In this document: positions 31,525-43,775 of the stretch, one piece after another
Position numbering within the stretch: the stretch's first letter is position 1
Layout: each line of letters starts with the position of its first letter
Assembly (NCBI GenBank): GCA_017654935.2
Contig: CM065682.1
Location: 35,881,441 to 35,945,440, forward strand
DNA length: 64,000 bases
Origin: Phymorhynchus buccinoides
Lineage: Eukaryota; Mollusca; Gastropoda; Neogastropoda; Raphitomidae
Reading direction: 5' to 3'
Made by a program: the position numbers and the translations under genes
The notes under the pieces: model-generated
Database searches by the model: none
What the model saw: only the letters and a program-made list of their open reading frames with translations
Told to the model about the DNA's origin: nothing

Positions 31525-32208
31525 CTATCGTTTTAGGTAGGGGTGCAGTAATTCTGCCAGTAGTCCCAGAGGCAAAGAAGTTGGGAATGGCTGTTGGCCT
31601 GCCTGTTGCTGGGTGGAGAGGTGATAGGGGACTGGTAGGGGGGTAGGGGGTAACGGGGCAGGTATCAAGCCAGGCGGGTATTGAGGGGCGAGGGGATAAG
31701 ATGATGGTTGCCGGACTGGTTGGTGATGGTATTGGGGAGGGAAGGACGATTGTGTTTGGGATGATGACTGCATTGGCGGCTGTTGGGCATTGGGATGTTG
31801 CCAGTTGGCTATGAAGTTGGGAAAGTCAGCATCGTAGTCACAGTCTTTGCTAACATTCTGTGCGCTTCTGCAGCTAGTCAAAGTGGACTGGTCGGGTGTG
31901 GGGGTAAGGGATCTGGATTGCTGTACATTATGCATGGCCCAATAGACAGCACCAGCGTCATTGTTTTGCTGTTGATGCTGTGGTCGCTGCTGTTGATGTT
32001 GTGGTCGCTGCTGTTGATGCTGTGATCGCTGCTGTTGATACTGAGGTCGTTGATATGGTCGATCCTGTTGATGCTGAACTCAATGATGGTGTTCTGCACG
32101 CCTGTGCTGCATCTGTCTGTTGTCTGGGGCGATGATTGGACGGTGACCAGGAAACCGGATGTTCAATGCTATGGCCCTGGATCCGTGAGCACTGGGGTGA
32201 ATCCGGTC
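31525..32208 (-). pseudogene. Exon-like Gln/Pro-rich reading frame, possible SGNH-hydrolase end
   Basis: On the minus strand a CT-rich tract ending 'gtaccag' forms a good splice acceptor at 32209-32210. The frame from 32208 reads 'DRIHPSAHGSRAIALNI', resembling the DxxH block V of SGNH hydrolases. It runs to a single TGA at 32080-32082. The same frame then stays open to 31525, through a 24-bp Gln-rich repeat (QHQQQRP units) and a Pro/Gln/Ser-rich tail ending 'LLHPYLKR'. TGA could be a decayed CGA codon. This may be a gene remnant or an exon with readthrough-like structure. Identity is uncertain. Confidence 0.4.
31960..32075. repeat. Gln-encoding tandem repeat
   Basis: Four to five diverged 24-bp units of 'ctgttgatgctgtggtcgct'. 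Confidence 0.85.
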
Positions 32209-32244
32209 CTGGTACAGAGAGAGAAAGAGAGAGAGAGAGAGATT

Positions 32245-32900
32245 CAAAGATACTCGGATATAAGAAAACATTTTGAATTTGTTTTCTTACATTTTGAATT
32301 TGTTTTCTTATAACCGATTTGAATGGGGAAAAAAGGGAAAAAATAAAATAAAGAGAAAAAATAAAATAAAAGACAAACAGAAACATAAAACGAAGAGAAA
32401 ATGCTTTTACCTAATTTGGTGCATGAAAAAAAGGGGGGGGAAAAAGCAAAACAGAGGAAAAAAAAGAAAGAACGGAACAGAAAATTAAAAACAAAAATGA
32501 AGGCAGACGTGGTGTGAGTTGCATGATGAGCGAGCAAGATAGCAGAGAGCAGATGAATGAGTGGGTGTGGTGTGAGAGTAACATATTTGTTTAAATGTAA
32601 ATTTCTGTTTCTTGTTTTTAATCAATATTCTAATTTGGATGTATAACTCATTTTAGACAGTGGAAAACAATTTTGTATTTGCGTTTGTACAATGCCAATG
32701 GACTATAAAGAAACTTGCGACCTATGACTCATGTTTTACATCATAAAATCAAAATACAGCAAAACTCAGTAATAAGAAAATCGAACGGAGATCATTTTTT
32801 GCTTATTACCATATTCGAGTTTTCTTATATCCGACACAAAATGAAGAGAACATCCTTTTTCCTAATTTGATGCATTTCTTACATCATAAAATCAAAATCG
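32245..32900 (+). mobile_element. Pogo-like MITE fragments (family C then B)
   Basis: 32250-32755 is the family C body ('ggcagacgtggtgtgag', 'gagcgagcaagatagc', 'caatggactataa') lacking its outer end. At 32755 'TA' and 'CAGCAAAACTCAGTAATAAG' start a family B copy that breaks off near 32900. Confidence 0.75.
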
Positions 32901-33009
32901 TCAACTAAGAACAAGATTTAAAGGTGTTTACAACCACTCAAACTAACAAGCTTTTTTTTTTTCCTTTTCACTGTTATCAAATATGTACCCCTTCACCTTT
33001 CTTGTACTG

Positions 33010-33210
33010 AACTAGGTAGGTGTGCGTTTAAGCGAAAGACGGATACTTCGGATAAGCAAAAGCAGTTTTCATTTCCCGGCCAAAGCTCTTCTTTGGAAGA
33101 CTAATTTCCCGACGGATAATCGAAACGACGGTTAATCGAAACTTATGATAAGCGAAATGCGTGTTTGACTTCCCACGCACATCTCCCAGACGGTTAAGCG
33201 AAAGTTAGTA
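33010..33210. mobile_element. Fragment of another TA-type MITE family
   Basis: Repeats of 'gg.taatcgaaac' and 'ataagcgaaa' with the block 'tttcccggccaaag' at about 33075, a block shared with the other MITE families here. Confidence 0.5.
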
Positions 33211-33751
33211 CAAACAGTGCTGTGATACTTTTTCGTCATAATGAGCATTGATTGACGTCATTACTGAAAGCATCATCATTTGACGTTTTCTCAGTATTTG
33301 ACATATAATTTTTTTAAAATCAAAAGACACATGCGCGTGCACGCACACACATGCGTGCTACACACACACTTTGTTCTTTGTTTAGGTCTAAATAAAATTA
33401 TCATACAAGCAGAACCAAAATGAGTGTAACCCTCTCCTGCCCCCCCCCCCCCCCCCTATTTTTTGCACAACCCACACTCAAATGTGGTTGTTATAGGCAG
33501 CCAATCAAATGCCTACAAACAGTATAACTGGATATTAGAGGCGTGGTTGTGGTTGTTATCAGCAGCCAATCAAAATAACGCCTGCCAATAGCCCAACAGA
33601 ACTACCCATCTGCCTGTCAAAATAATGTAACGATTTTCGTAGGGTGTGCCATGAAGAGACAATTAGAGGGGGTGGGATTAGCCTAGAGTGGTTTGGAGAA
33701 AACAATGTCTGGGTTTATCACACACACACATAATTATTCAAGCTGGTGCAG

Positions 33752-33801
<50 letters not shown>

Positions 33802-33818
33802 GCACACACACACAACAC
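33752..33818. repeat. CA microsatellite
   Basis: About 30 CA units with a few CG interruptions. Confidence 0.97.
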
Positions 33819-33840
33819 ACACAAAGTAAAGGGTATAATA

Positions 33841-34058
33841 CGATGGCTTGGAGTCAAAACGGACTATCTTTAGATATTCCATTGACGTATTATTTGATTT
33901 ATTAAAAAACTAAAAACTTGTATCAAACAATGACAGCAGACATATAAAAATGGTATTTTAACAGTCTTTTTGTTACACAGGTTATTAGTTTTCGTAATAA
34001 GTTCAATAACATGTCAAAGGACTATCTAAAGATAATCCGTTTTGACTCCAAGCCATCG
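33841..34058. mobile_element. Small MITE with about 45-bp inverted ends
   Basis: CGATGGCTTGGAGTCAAAAC at 33841 is matched in reverse at 34058. The similarity continues through 'atctttagata' and 'tgac'. AATA stands on both sides as a 4-bp target duplication. No ORF. Confidence 0.75.
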
Positions 34059-34069
34059 AATAGTAGGGT

Positions 34070-34840
34070 GTTACAAATTCGCCCGCCATGCAATTTTATC
34101 CAATTTGCATGGTTACTCACTTTGAAACTGTGCTGTATCTATTCTAATGTATAATAAACACACATAGCTGCTGTAAACCCTAAAAGGAATCCCAGTGATA
34201 AAGGCAGCACTGTTCATTAGTTTATTCACTACAATTAAGTTTGTGTGGTCTTCATGAAAAGATGGATATAAATCTTAGCAACTGCCTGAAGACAATCACA
34301 TACCATAAAACTAAATCATGCAAACAGATGCCTAAAAACAAATGTTTATATTCCTTTGTTTTTACAACAACATGTGTGATTTTATCATGCATGTGTTTTA
34401 TGATGATTAGTTTTCAATTGGCAATTTAAATTTTTTAATTTAGATTAATATATTTATGACAAATCAACAGGACGAATGTGTATGGTAAAAATCCAAGCAT
34501 CAATGCAATTTTGTCCAATGCAGTTTCTGAGTACTCTATTGTTTAAAAAAGGGAATTTCCTGGCATTACATTCCCTCCAGGATCGACCCACCATCTTTAT
34601 AGTCAATAATGCCCCCATATGTGCCTGTTCCAGGCCGGAGGACGTTAAACAAACTTTTATCATGTCTCACTACTGAGGTGATTACAGGTGCCACAGTGGC
34701 TTTTTTACCCTCTTGAAAAAATGTACTGAAGGCCTTTTCTTTTGTTTTCCTATAACATAAAACATTATCTTAATAAAAAGAGAGGAAATAAACGCATATT
34801 CAGCTATTCTTTTTTTTTTTTTCAAACTACAAGTAGTAAT
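34070..34840. other. AT-rich non-coding with a dispersed repeat
   Basis: 34560-34650 ('cctccaggatcg.cccaccatctttat', 'cctgttccaggccggaggac') recurs in reverse at 58485-58565. No gene. Confidence 0.6.
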
Positions 34841-34990
34841 TTTGGTGTTTTACGTCCTCTCGACCCGGGAAGGCACATATGGGACATGATTTCAAACTAC
34901 AAGTCACTGTGCTTTGCTCTTTGTCCTTGGACGAAATTGCATGTCATGCCTGGACGAAATTGCATGGGGTATGGACGAAATTGTCACAAG
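34838..34990. repeat. Dispersed 'ACGTCCTC' repeat and short tandem
   Basis: 'ttggtgttttacgtcctctc' with 'aaggcacatatgggacat' matches 9189-9245. Three copies of 'tggacgaaattg' follow at 34929-34981. Confidence 0.7.
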
Positions 34991-35393
34991 ACACATGACT
35001 TTGTTTGCAGCCATTTTTAAGTGAATATTCATGAGAAAACCGTAAACAATTTCGTTAAACCACTTTCTGATTGATCCATTCTATCAATAGATTGAAAATA
35101 TTACTCAAATGCTGCCTTTACAAGCCAGAATATGTTGAAACATACCAGAACTATCTAAACTGACCGAATACGTAACAGTCTACCTTATCTGTTCTGATTT
35201 TTCTCTAAGTGTCATCATGGCAGAAGGCAACATTACATTCTAGTGTCACAAACAAAAATATCCTCCTCATTTTATGCTAATGTACCTAATAACTTGCTAC
35301 ATTTGCAAATTGACGTCATATCAACATTATGTTAGCCTCTCCCTCTCTCTGTCTCTCTCTCTCCTTCTTCTCTCTCTCTCTCTATCTCTCCCT

Positions 35394-35460
<67 letters not shown>

Positions 35461-35900
35461 ACAGTCTTGTTATTTTTATTTCACTGCAGATTCAATAAAC
35501 TTAGATATAGAGGGGATACTTGTTTGTATGCTGTCTTATTCTTGTTTTTCTTTCTTTGTTTTCTTTTTTTCCTTTTCTTTCTGTTCAAAATTGTTATGTT
35601 TATATTAGTTTAAAGTCGGTATGTGTTGCCTATTCTGACACTGGCTTGGACAGCCAGCGTGGGCCTGTTGACTTTTATCATTATAATTTAAGAAAATAAA
35701 CAGCTGCTCGAAGCGTTACCCTAATATACAAACTTGGCATTACAGTAACGTCATCATTATTGATAGATACGTGTAGATAGATACTTAAACTCAGTTAGAT
35801 CTAGACCACATTTACTGATAGATTCATAAATATGCATTCATAGATGCCTGAAATCCTAATAAAGAAACATGTATAAGATCTCTATCAGATCTCTAGATGT
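34991..35900. other. Non-coding with CT microsatellite at 35338-35457
   Basis: Only the CT run stands out. The rest is AT-rich with no gene. Confidence 0.7.
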
Positions 35901-35902
35901 GA

Positions 35903-36458
35903 TATTTGTATGTATCTTCTTAAAGAAATGGATTGCCTTTTCCTCTCTGCCATTGCTGCTGAAAATAAAAGGATGGACAGTCTCTCTACCACCAACACAA
36001 AAGTACAGGCACTCATATTTTTTTCTTCTGCCCAACATTTATTTTCACAGAATACTGAAGGAAAGCATAGAATAAAGGAACAAAAACACCTCAATTAGTC
36101 TTGCCATCAAGTACCTGTACTGTTTCGACTGTCTGTGACGCAACTGGTATGAGGTAAACTTTCCCTTTTTGGAACAACTTCAATTTTCAGGGAAAGCTTA
36201 CCTCATACCAGTTGCGTCACAGACAGTCTAAACAGTACAGGCACTTGATGGCAAAACTAAATGTGTTGTTTTTGTTCCTTTGTTCTATACTTTCATTCAG
36301 TATTCTGTGCAAAATAAATGTTGAGCAGAAGAAAAAAAATATGAGTGCCTGTACTTTTGTGTTGGTGGTAGAGAGACTGTCCAGCCTTTTATATTTTCAG
36401 CAGCAACGGAAGAGAGGGAAAGGCAATCCATTTCTTTAAGAAGATAAATACAAATAAC
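35903..36458. repeat. Long palindrome made of MITE sequence
   Basis: Two arms of about 270 bp are near-perfect reverse complements with almost no spacer (centre about 36181). The left arm starts 'tatcttcttaaagaaatgga' and the right arm ends with its reverse complement. The arm sequence ('ccaccaacacaaaagtaca', 'gaatactgaaggaaag') is the middle part of family B. Confidence 0.85.
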
Positions 36459-38599
36459 TGAATATGTGGACGAAAATCCACATAAACAAAAGCAAACGAT
36501 TGATAAAAAGCTGCATAGGTGGACAGTAAATGGTAATAGGTGGACAGTAAATGGTAATTTGTTTTCCCTGGCCGAACTCCTCCTTTCTTATGTATTATCA
36601 AAACTCGGATATAAGAAAACCGCTTTTCAGAAAACTCGGTTATAAGGAAGCAAATTCGTTCTACCATCCGCGATGTAAACTCGGATATAAGAAAATGATT
36701 TCATACAAGGGAGTTGGTTTGCAGTTCATTTTCTTATAAGCGAGTTTGATTTTCTTATAAGCGATTTAAAAAAAAATTAGGGCATGAACTGAAAGGATGT
36801 TCCAAAAAGTGCAGTGTTCCAACAAAACAAACAAAAGAGGAAAATTTACGTTAGAGCAGCTATATAGAAATATACAGCCGAGTCCGCTTATAAGAAACTC
36901 GCTTATAAGAAAACTTTCTTATAATGAAGCAAAAACATTTCCCTGCCGAACTTCTTCTTTCTTATCTATGATCAAAACTCGCTTATAAGAAAACTCGCTT
37001 ATAAGAAAACTCGGTTATAAGCAAGCAAATTCCTTCTCCCATCCGCAATGGAAACTTGGACATAAGAAAAGTATGTCATACAAGAGAGTTGGTTTGCAGT
37101 TCATTTTTTTTTTTATAAGCGAGCTCTATTTTCTTATAAGCGAATTACCATTGACAACATTTTCTCAAAGACCCACCAGATCATGTGTCAAAATCACGGG
37201 TTCCACATGTTTTCCCTCTTATAGCTGGTACGAAATCTTGTTTTGACCAGGTTTGACTCCCTTACGAATGCCGCCAAATTGACAATGAAACATTTTAAAG
37301 AGCAGCCTCAATTTGAAGTTGGGGGGATTTGTATGTGGGTCACAGCTACCCAGAAAAAAAACAAGAGACTTAATCGTGTTGGGTCAGTGTGTCTTTAAAA
37401 GTGAGTTGGACCTGAACTGAAAGGATGTTCTAAGAAAATTGAAGTCATTCCAAAAAGGAAAAGTTTACCTCATATCAGTTGCGTCACAGACAGTCTAAAT
37501 AGTACAGGCACTTGATTGCAATACTAATTGAGTTGTTTTTGTTCCTTTATTCCATACTTTACTTCAGTATTCTGTGCAAAATAAATGTTGAGCAGAAGAA
37601 AAAATATGAGTGCCTGTACTTTTGTGTCTTAAATGTCCATTGGCATTGTACAAACGGAAACACAAAAATTGTCTTCCACTGTGTAAAATGAGTTATACAT
37701 CCAAATTAGAATATTTATTAAAAACAAGAAACAGAAATTTACATTTAAACAAATATGTTACTCTCACACCACACCCACTCATTCATCTTGCTCGCAACTC
37801 ACACTACGTCTGCCTTCATTTTTTTTTTTTTTTTTTTTTTTTTCCGTTTTTTTTTCTCTCCTTTGCTTTGCATTTTTTCCTTTTTTTTCATGCACCAAAT
37901 TAGGTAAAAGCATTTTCTCTTTGTTTTGTTTCTGCTTGTCTTTTTTTTTAAATTCTTTTTTTCTTTTCTTTTTTCCCTTCAAATCGGTTATAAGAAAATA
38001 AATTCCAAAAGTTTTCTTATATCCGATTATCGGAAATAAGAAAACAAAAAATTATCTCCCTTCGATTTTCTTATAACGGGGTTCCACTGTATTTGATAAC
38101 AGTAAAAAGAAGAAAAAAAAGCTTGTTAGTTTGAGTGGTGGTAGGCACCTTTAAATCATCTTAGTAGACGATTTTTATTTTATGATGTAAGAAATGCATC
38201 AAATTAGGAAAAAGGATTTTCTCTTTGTTTTGTTATTCTGTCCTTCTTTTTCTTTTCTCTTTTCCCTTTTCCCCATTCAATTTGGCTATAAGGAAAACAC
38301 TTTAAAATGTTTTCCTATCCGAGTTTTGGATATAAGAAAACTTGGATATGGTAATAAGCAAAAAAAATGATCTCCCTTCGATTTTCTTATAACCGAGTTT
38401 TGCTGTATTTTGATTTTTTATGATGTAAAACATGAGTCATAGGTGGCAAATTTCTTTATTGTGCATTGGCATTGTACAAACGCAAATACAAAATTGTCTT
38501 CCACTGTGCAAAATGAGTACATCCAAATTAGAATATTGATTAAAAACAAGAAACAGAAATTTACATTTAAACAAATATGTTACTCTCACGACCGACTCC
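36459..38599 (-). mobile_element. Cluster of pogo-like MITE pieces, mostly reversed
   Basis: 36570-36930 and 36880-37145 are right-end pieces rich in 'cttataagaaaactcg'. 37150-37625 is a family B middle part reversed. 37626-38088 is a reversed family C copy ending 'ataacggggttccactg' before TA. 38090-38405 is a reversed B left end ending 'aaccgagttttgctg' before TA. 38406-38599 is part of another reversed family C copy, cut by the A2 insertion at 38600. Confidence 0.7.
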
Positions 38600-38959
38600 T
38601 ACAGTACACCCCGCTTATAGTAAAGTGCAGGGGAGCAAGGCTTTTCCTTTACTATAACAGGTTTTTCTTATAAACGATGTTCGGATATAGTAAAGTTTTG
38701 ATGATATTTTTTACCTTATCCGATGACGTTTTTCAAAGTCAAAGGAAACGTAAAATACTAAATATAAACCCATCCTACCCCTTCCTCATATGGTTTGAGG
38801 TCCAAAAAGGTGATTGGGTTTATACATGGTATATTTCCCAGTGCACAAAACAAAGCATATAGTGTACAACCTCAAACTTCCAGAATCGCCTTTGAATCTA
38901 TTCATGCATGCACATGCACATGCGTGAGTGTGCACACACACACACACGCACAGTGATTG

Positions 38960-39085
38960 AACAGTTTGCCTGCGGACATTTCGCCTACGGACACTTTGCC
39001 TACGGACATTATGCCTATGGTCACCATGCTCACCGGACATTTTGCCTACTGGACATTATGCCTACAGACATTATGCCTGATAATA
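38960..39085. repeat. Minisatellite of about 15 bp in A2
   Basis: About eight diverged copies of 'tttgcctacggacat', several with 'attatgcctac'. Confidence 0.85.
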
Positions 39086-39679
39086 AATTATCATGCCTGC
39101 AATAAAATATCGCATTTTCATGATGCTACAGCAAAACCCGGTTATAAGAAAATCGAAGGGAGATAATTGTTTTGTTTTCTTATATCCGTGTTTTCTTATA
39201 TCCGGAACTCGGATAAAAGAAAACATTTTAATTTTTGTTCTTATATTAACCGAGTTGAATGGGGAAAAAGGGAAAAAATAAAAGAGAAAAAATCAAATAA
39301 AAGACAAACTGAAACATTAAACGAAGAAAAAATACTTTTACATAATTTGGTGCATAAAAAAAAAAAAAAATGCAAAACAAAGGAGGAAAAAAAGAAAAAC
39401 AGAACAGAAAATTAAAAACAAAAATGAAGGCAGACGTGGTGTGAGTTGCATGATGAGCGAGCAAGATAGCGGAGAGCAGATGAATGATTGGGTGAGGAAT
39501 GAGAGTAACATATTTGTTTAAATGTAAATTTTTGTTTCTTGTTTTTAATCAATATTCTAATTTGGATGTATAACTTTACACAGTCGAAGACAATATTGTA
39601 TTTGCGTTTGTACAATGCCAATGGACAATAAGGAAACTTGCGACCTATGACTCATGTTTTACATCATAAAATCAAAATA

Positions 39680-40915
39680 CAGCAACACTCGGTTATAAGA
39701 AAATCAAAGGGAGATGATGTTTTGCTTATTACCATATCCAAGTTTTCTTATATCTGAAACTCAGATATAAGAAAACATTTTGAAGTTTTTTCCCTTATAA
39801 ACAAATTGAATGGGGGAAAAGGGAAAAAAGAAAAGAAAAAGAAAGACAGAAAAACAAAATGAAGAGAAAATCCTTTTTCCTAATTTGATGCATGTCTTGC
39901 ATCATAAAATCAAAATAGTCTACTAAGAAGAAGATTTAAAGTAGCCTACAACAACTTAACTAAGAAGCCTTTTTTTGTCTTTTTACTGTTATCAAATGCA
40001 TACCCCTTCACCTTTCTTGTACTGAATTATTACCATTTACTGTCCACCCATACAGCTTTTCACCGATCGTTTGCTTTTGTTTATGTGGATGTTCGTCCAT
40101 ATATTCAGTTATTTGCATTTATCTTCTTAAATAAATGAATTGTCTTTTCCTCTCTGCCATTGCTGCTGAAAATCTCTACCACCAACACAAAAGTACTCAT
40201 ATTTTTTTCTTCTGCTCAACATTTATTTTGCACAGAATACTGAAGGAAAGTATGGAAAAAAGGAACAAAAACAACTCAATTAGTCTTGTAATCAAATGCC
40301 TGTACTGTTTAGAATGTCGGTGACACAACTGGTATGAGGTAAACTTTCCCTTTATGGAACAACTTCAATTTTCTCGGAACATCCTTTCAGTTCAGGTCCA
40401 ACTCACTTTTAAGACAAACTGAACCAACACGATTAAATCCCTTGGTTGGTTTTTTCCTGGTAGCTGTGACCCACATACAAATTCCCCCAACTTCAAATTG
40501 AGGCTGCTCTATAAAATGTTTCGTTTTCAATTTGGGGGCATTTGTATGGGAGTCAAACCTGGTCAAAACAAGATTTTGTACCAGCTATAAGAAGGAAAAC
40601 ACATGGAACCCATGATTTTGACACATGATCTGGTGGGTCTTTAAGAAAATGTTGTCAATGGTAATTCGCTTATATGTAAATAGAACTCGCTTAAAAGAAA
40701 ATGAACTGCAAACCAACTCTCTTGTATGACATCATTTTCTTATCATTGCAGAAGGGAGAAAGAATGTGCTTGCTTATAACCGAGTTTTCTTATAAGCGAG
40801 TTTCATATATCCCAGTTTTGATCATAGATAAGAAAGAAGTTCGGCAGGGAATTTTTTTTGCTTCATTGTAAGCGAGTTTTCTTATAAGCGAGTTTCTTAT
40901 AAGCGGATTTGTCTG
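39680..40915 (+). mobile_element. Full-length pogo-like MITE, family B
   Basis: 1236 bp, from CAGCAACACTCGGTTATAAG to TTATAAGCGGATTTGTCTG, flanked by TA. This is the most complete copy of family B in the window. It shows left-end 'cttatatc.gaaactcagata' and right-end 'ttcttataagcgagtttc' repeats. No coding capacity. Confidence 0.78.
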
Positions 40916-41379
40916 TATATATATTTTTTTCGGATTCCTTTTTCCCACTAAGTAATGAGGGGAAAGAAACATGTTTTTGAGTGCCTTTCAATTTCGTTGA
41001 TGAAGGTGGGTAGAGGGAGCAGTGAGACTGTGACGTATACATTGATGACGTGTTTACAAAGGTCAGGAAGAGGACAATTATTTTTATATCAAGGAGGAAC
41101 CACAAATGACTTTACTATAGGAGTTTTTAAAATTTTAATTATAACCCAGTTGTTATTATGGGTAGGTGGAGGGAGCGGTGAGACTGTGAGGAGCCAGTCC
41201 TGTGGGGAACCAAAAGTAACTTTACTATAGCAGTTTAAAAAAAAAATTATAACCGAGTTGCTACTATCCGAGGTCTATTTAGTAATAAAACAGTAGACCT
41301 TTGGCCGGGAACCAGTGCTTTCCTTTACTGTAACCGAAATTTCTTATAACCGAGTGTACTATAAACGGGGAGTACTGTA

Positions 41380-42030
41380 CCTAGAGTGAGTGGCTATGGG
41401 CTCAATGGGAAGACTGAAACCACACAATCGAGTTTCATTAGCTTAACGGAGGCGATTCTGAGAGCGTTGCTCTAATTGAAAGACCAACACTGCAGGTGTC
41501 TGTAGTTCTTGGGCCTGGTTAACGCGGGGATATCATCATGAAAGGAAGCGTAGAATACAGCCCTGCCATGCAGTCTCAGACCGATACGGAACTCCATAGT
41601 ATCATCATCATCGTTATCATCGGCCTCCTTTTCCATCAATCATAAAAAAAAAAAAAAATGTCTCAAATTCTGTGGCTTTGCATGCCCTGCTCTCATGGTG
41701 ACCTCAGTTTCGGTTTCCAATCCAGTCTATGCCTTGGTGCGTTCGGGTCAAAGTCATGGGGATCAGTGTGTTCTGGGGAGCTGTCGGTGGACGGTCGTGG
41801 TGGCGCCCTCGGAGGAGGACCTCACTCACGCTGGCTCCGCGACTGAGAGAATAGTGTCGTCAGTAGGGGGCTTAGAAGGTGGTGTCCTGAACAGGCTCTA
41901 CTGAACTCCACCGAAGTGACTCAGCAGAAGTGCAGTGTCTCCTCGGTTGGTTGCCTCCTGAGGGCCTAACATAGATTCTCTCCCCTTGGACTGCTGGTCT
42001 CGTAGTGGAATATATAATGGCAGAATTGTG
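41380..42030. other. Non-coding region without clear content
   Basis: Two overlapping short plus frames at 41658-41904 have no recognisable sequence. No splice-flanked coding stretch could be supported. Confidence 0.5.
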
Positions 42031-42032
42031 CG

Positions 42033-43460
42033 TTTTCAAACAACAAGCATGAAATTTGGTATGATGGTGTCTTATGGTGTGTTTATCAATTCCTGACGTA
42101 GGGACATTTGGAATTCAGCCTTTAACCCTTTCAGTGCCAAGTGTAATTTTTTTTTGGGAGGGGGCAAAAATAAAAATCAAAATCTAATGGTATGCATTTT
42201 CATGAAGCAAGCATGAAATTCAGCATGATAGGTTCTTATGGCATGTTTATTGATTTCTGACGGAGGAACATTTTCAATTCAGCCTTTAACCCCTTCAGTG
42301 TCATGGACCTTTTCATCACGGGCAGTTATAATTTTTTTTAAATTATAGTATTGGGTATTTTCATGTAATAAGCATGACATTTGGTACGATAGTTTCTTAT
42401 GGTGTGTTTATTAATTTCTTACGTAGGGACATTTGCAATTCAGGCTTTAACCCCTTCGGTGCCAAGGGCATTTTAATCACAAACAGTTATTTGATTATTT
42501 TTTTTATAGTGTTGGGCATTTTCATGTAACAAGCATACAATTTGGCATGGTGGTTTCTTACGGTGCATTTATTCATTTTTGACAGAGGGATACCTTCAAT
42601 TCAGCCTTTAACCCTTTCGATGCGAAATACATTTTTATAGCGGAATTTTAATTCAACAAAAAATTATAGTATTGAGCATTTTCATATAACAAGCATGAAA
42701 TTTGCCACGATCATTTCTTATGGTGTCTTTGTTAAATTCTGATGTAGGGACATTTGCAATTCAGCCTTTAACCCTTTCAATGCCAAGAACATTTTATTGC
42801 AAACAGAAAAAAGTAAATAAACTTCTAGTGGAATGCATTTTAAAGAAACAAGCATGGAATCTGACATGAAATTTTCTTATGGTGTGTTTAACAATTTCTG
42901 ATGTAGGGACATTTTCAATTCAGCCTTTAATCCCTTCAGTGCCAAGGGCATTTTGATCGAGGACAGTTATAACTTAAAACAAATCTAGTGTTGGATACTT
43001 TCATACAATAAGCATGAAATTTGGCATGATAATTTCTTATGGTGTGTTTATCAATTTGTGATGCAGGGACAATTGCAATTCAACCTTTAACCCCTTCAGT
43101 GCCAAGGGCATTTTGATCACAAAGTTATTTATGACAAATAATTGTAGAGTTGGGTATGTTCATGTAACAACCATGACATTTAACATGGTGGTTTCTTATG
43201 GTGTGTTTATCCATTTCTGATGTAGAGATAATATGTTCAATTCAGCCTTTAACCCCTTCGGTGCCTAAGGCATTTTGATTGTGGAACCTTTAATTCAACA
43301 AGAAAATCTAGTGCTGCGCATTTTCACATAACAAGCATGACATTTCGCATGATAGTTTCTTATGGTGTGTTTGTCGACTTAGGATGTAGGGACATTTTTA
43401 ATTCAGCACTTAACCCCTTCAGTGCCAGAAGCATTTGGATCACATAGCTATATAATTAAA
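42033..43460. repeat. Satellite, nine copies of a 160-bp unit
   Basis: Each unit has 'ttttcat.taacaagcatga', 'tttcttatggtgtgttta', 'tgatgtagggacatt' and 'ttcagcctttaacccctt' with 'cagtgccaaggg'. Unit starts lie near 42033, 42196, 42359, 42518, 42678, 42838, 42998, 43158 and 43320. Confidence 0.93.
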
Positions 43461-43775
43461 CAAAAATTATGGCAAGAGACCAATGAGGTAAACTAAGCAT
43501 AACCTCTTTTAAAGGTAAGTGAAAAAAGCTAAAAACTGTTGAAAGTGACTGATATAATTATAATTCACTGTCAGTCTGCACAATAAAGCCATAATGAAAA
43601 GATTTATTTGCCCAAAATGACTTATTTCCCTCTTTAACCCCTCTCCAGTTAGAGATATAATGGATGATTTTTTTTTTAAAATTGATTACTGGTTAAGACA
43701 ATGCCTGCTAACAATTTGTTTATACACCAAAGCTTTTAAGTCACTGACACTCCATCAGCATGTAAACCCATTTAA

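Larger units (their letters stand above)
38602..41377 (+). mobile_element. Composite pogo-like MITE (copy A2)
   Basis: TA at 38600-38601 and 41378-41379. The ends CAGTACACCCCGCTTATAGT and, reversed, CAGTACTCCCCGTTTATAGT are those of A1. It contains a degraded 'tttatacatggtatatt' element, a short minisatellite (38960-39085), a family C part (39129-39677) and a complete family B copy (39680-40915). Confidence 0.82.

Noticed and set aside
35338..35457. A CRISPR array or other bacterial repeat system
   Set aside because: All direct repeats here are microsatellites, minisatellites or MITE units without spacers. The window is eukaryotic.
37779..37982. Lys-rich frames in MITE sequence (also 32273, 39167, 47382)
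   Set aside because: They arise from A-rich MITE interiors and recur in every copy with frameshifts.
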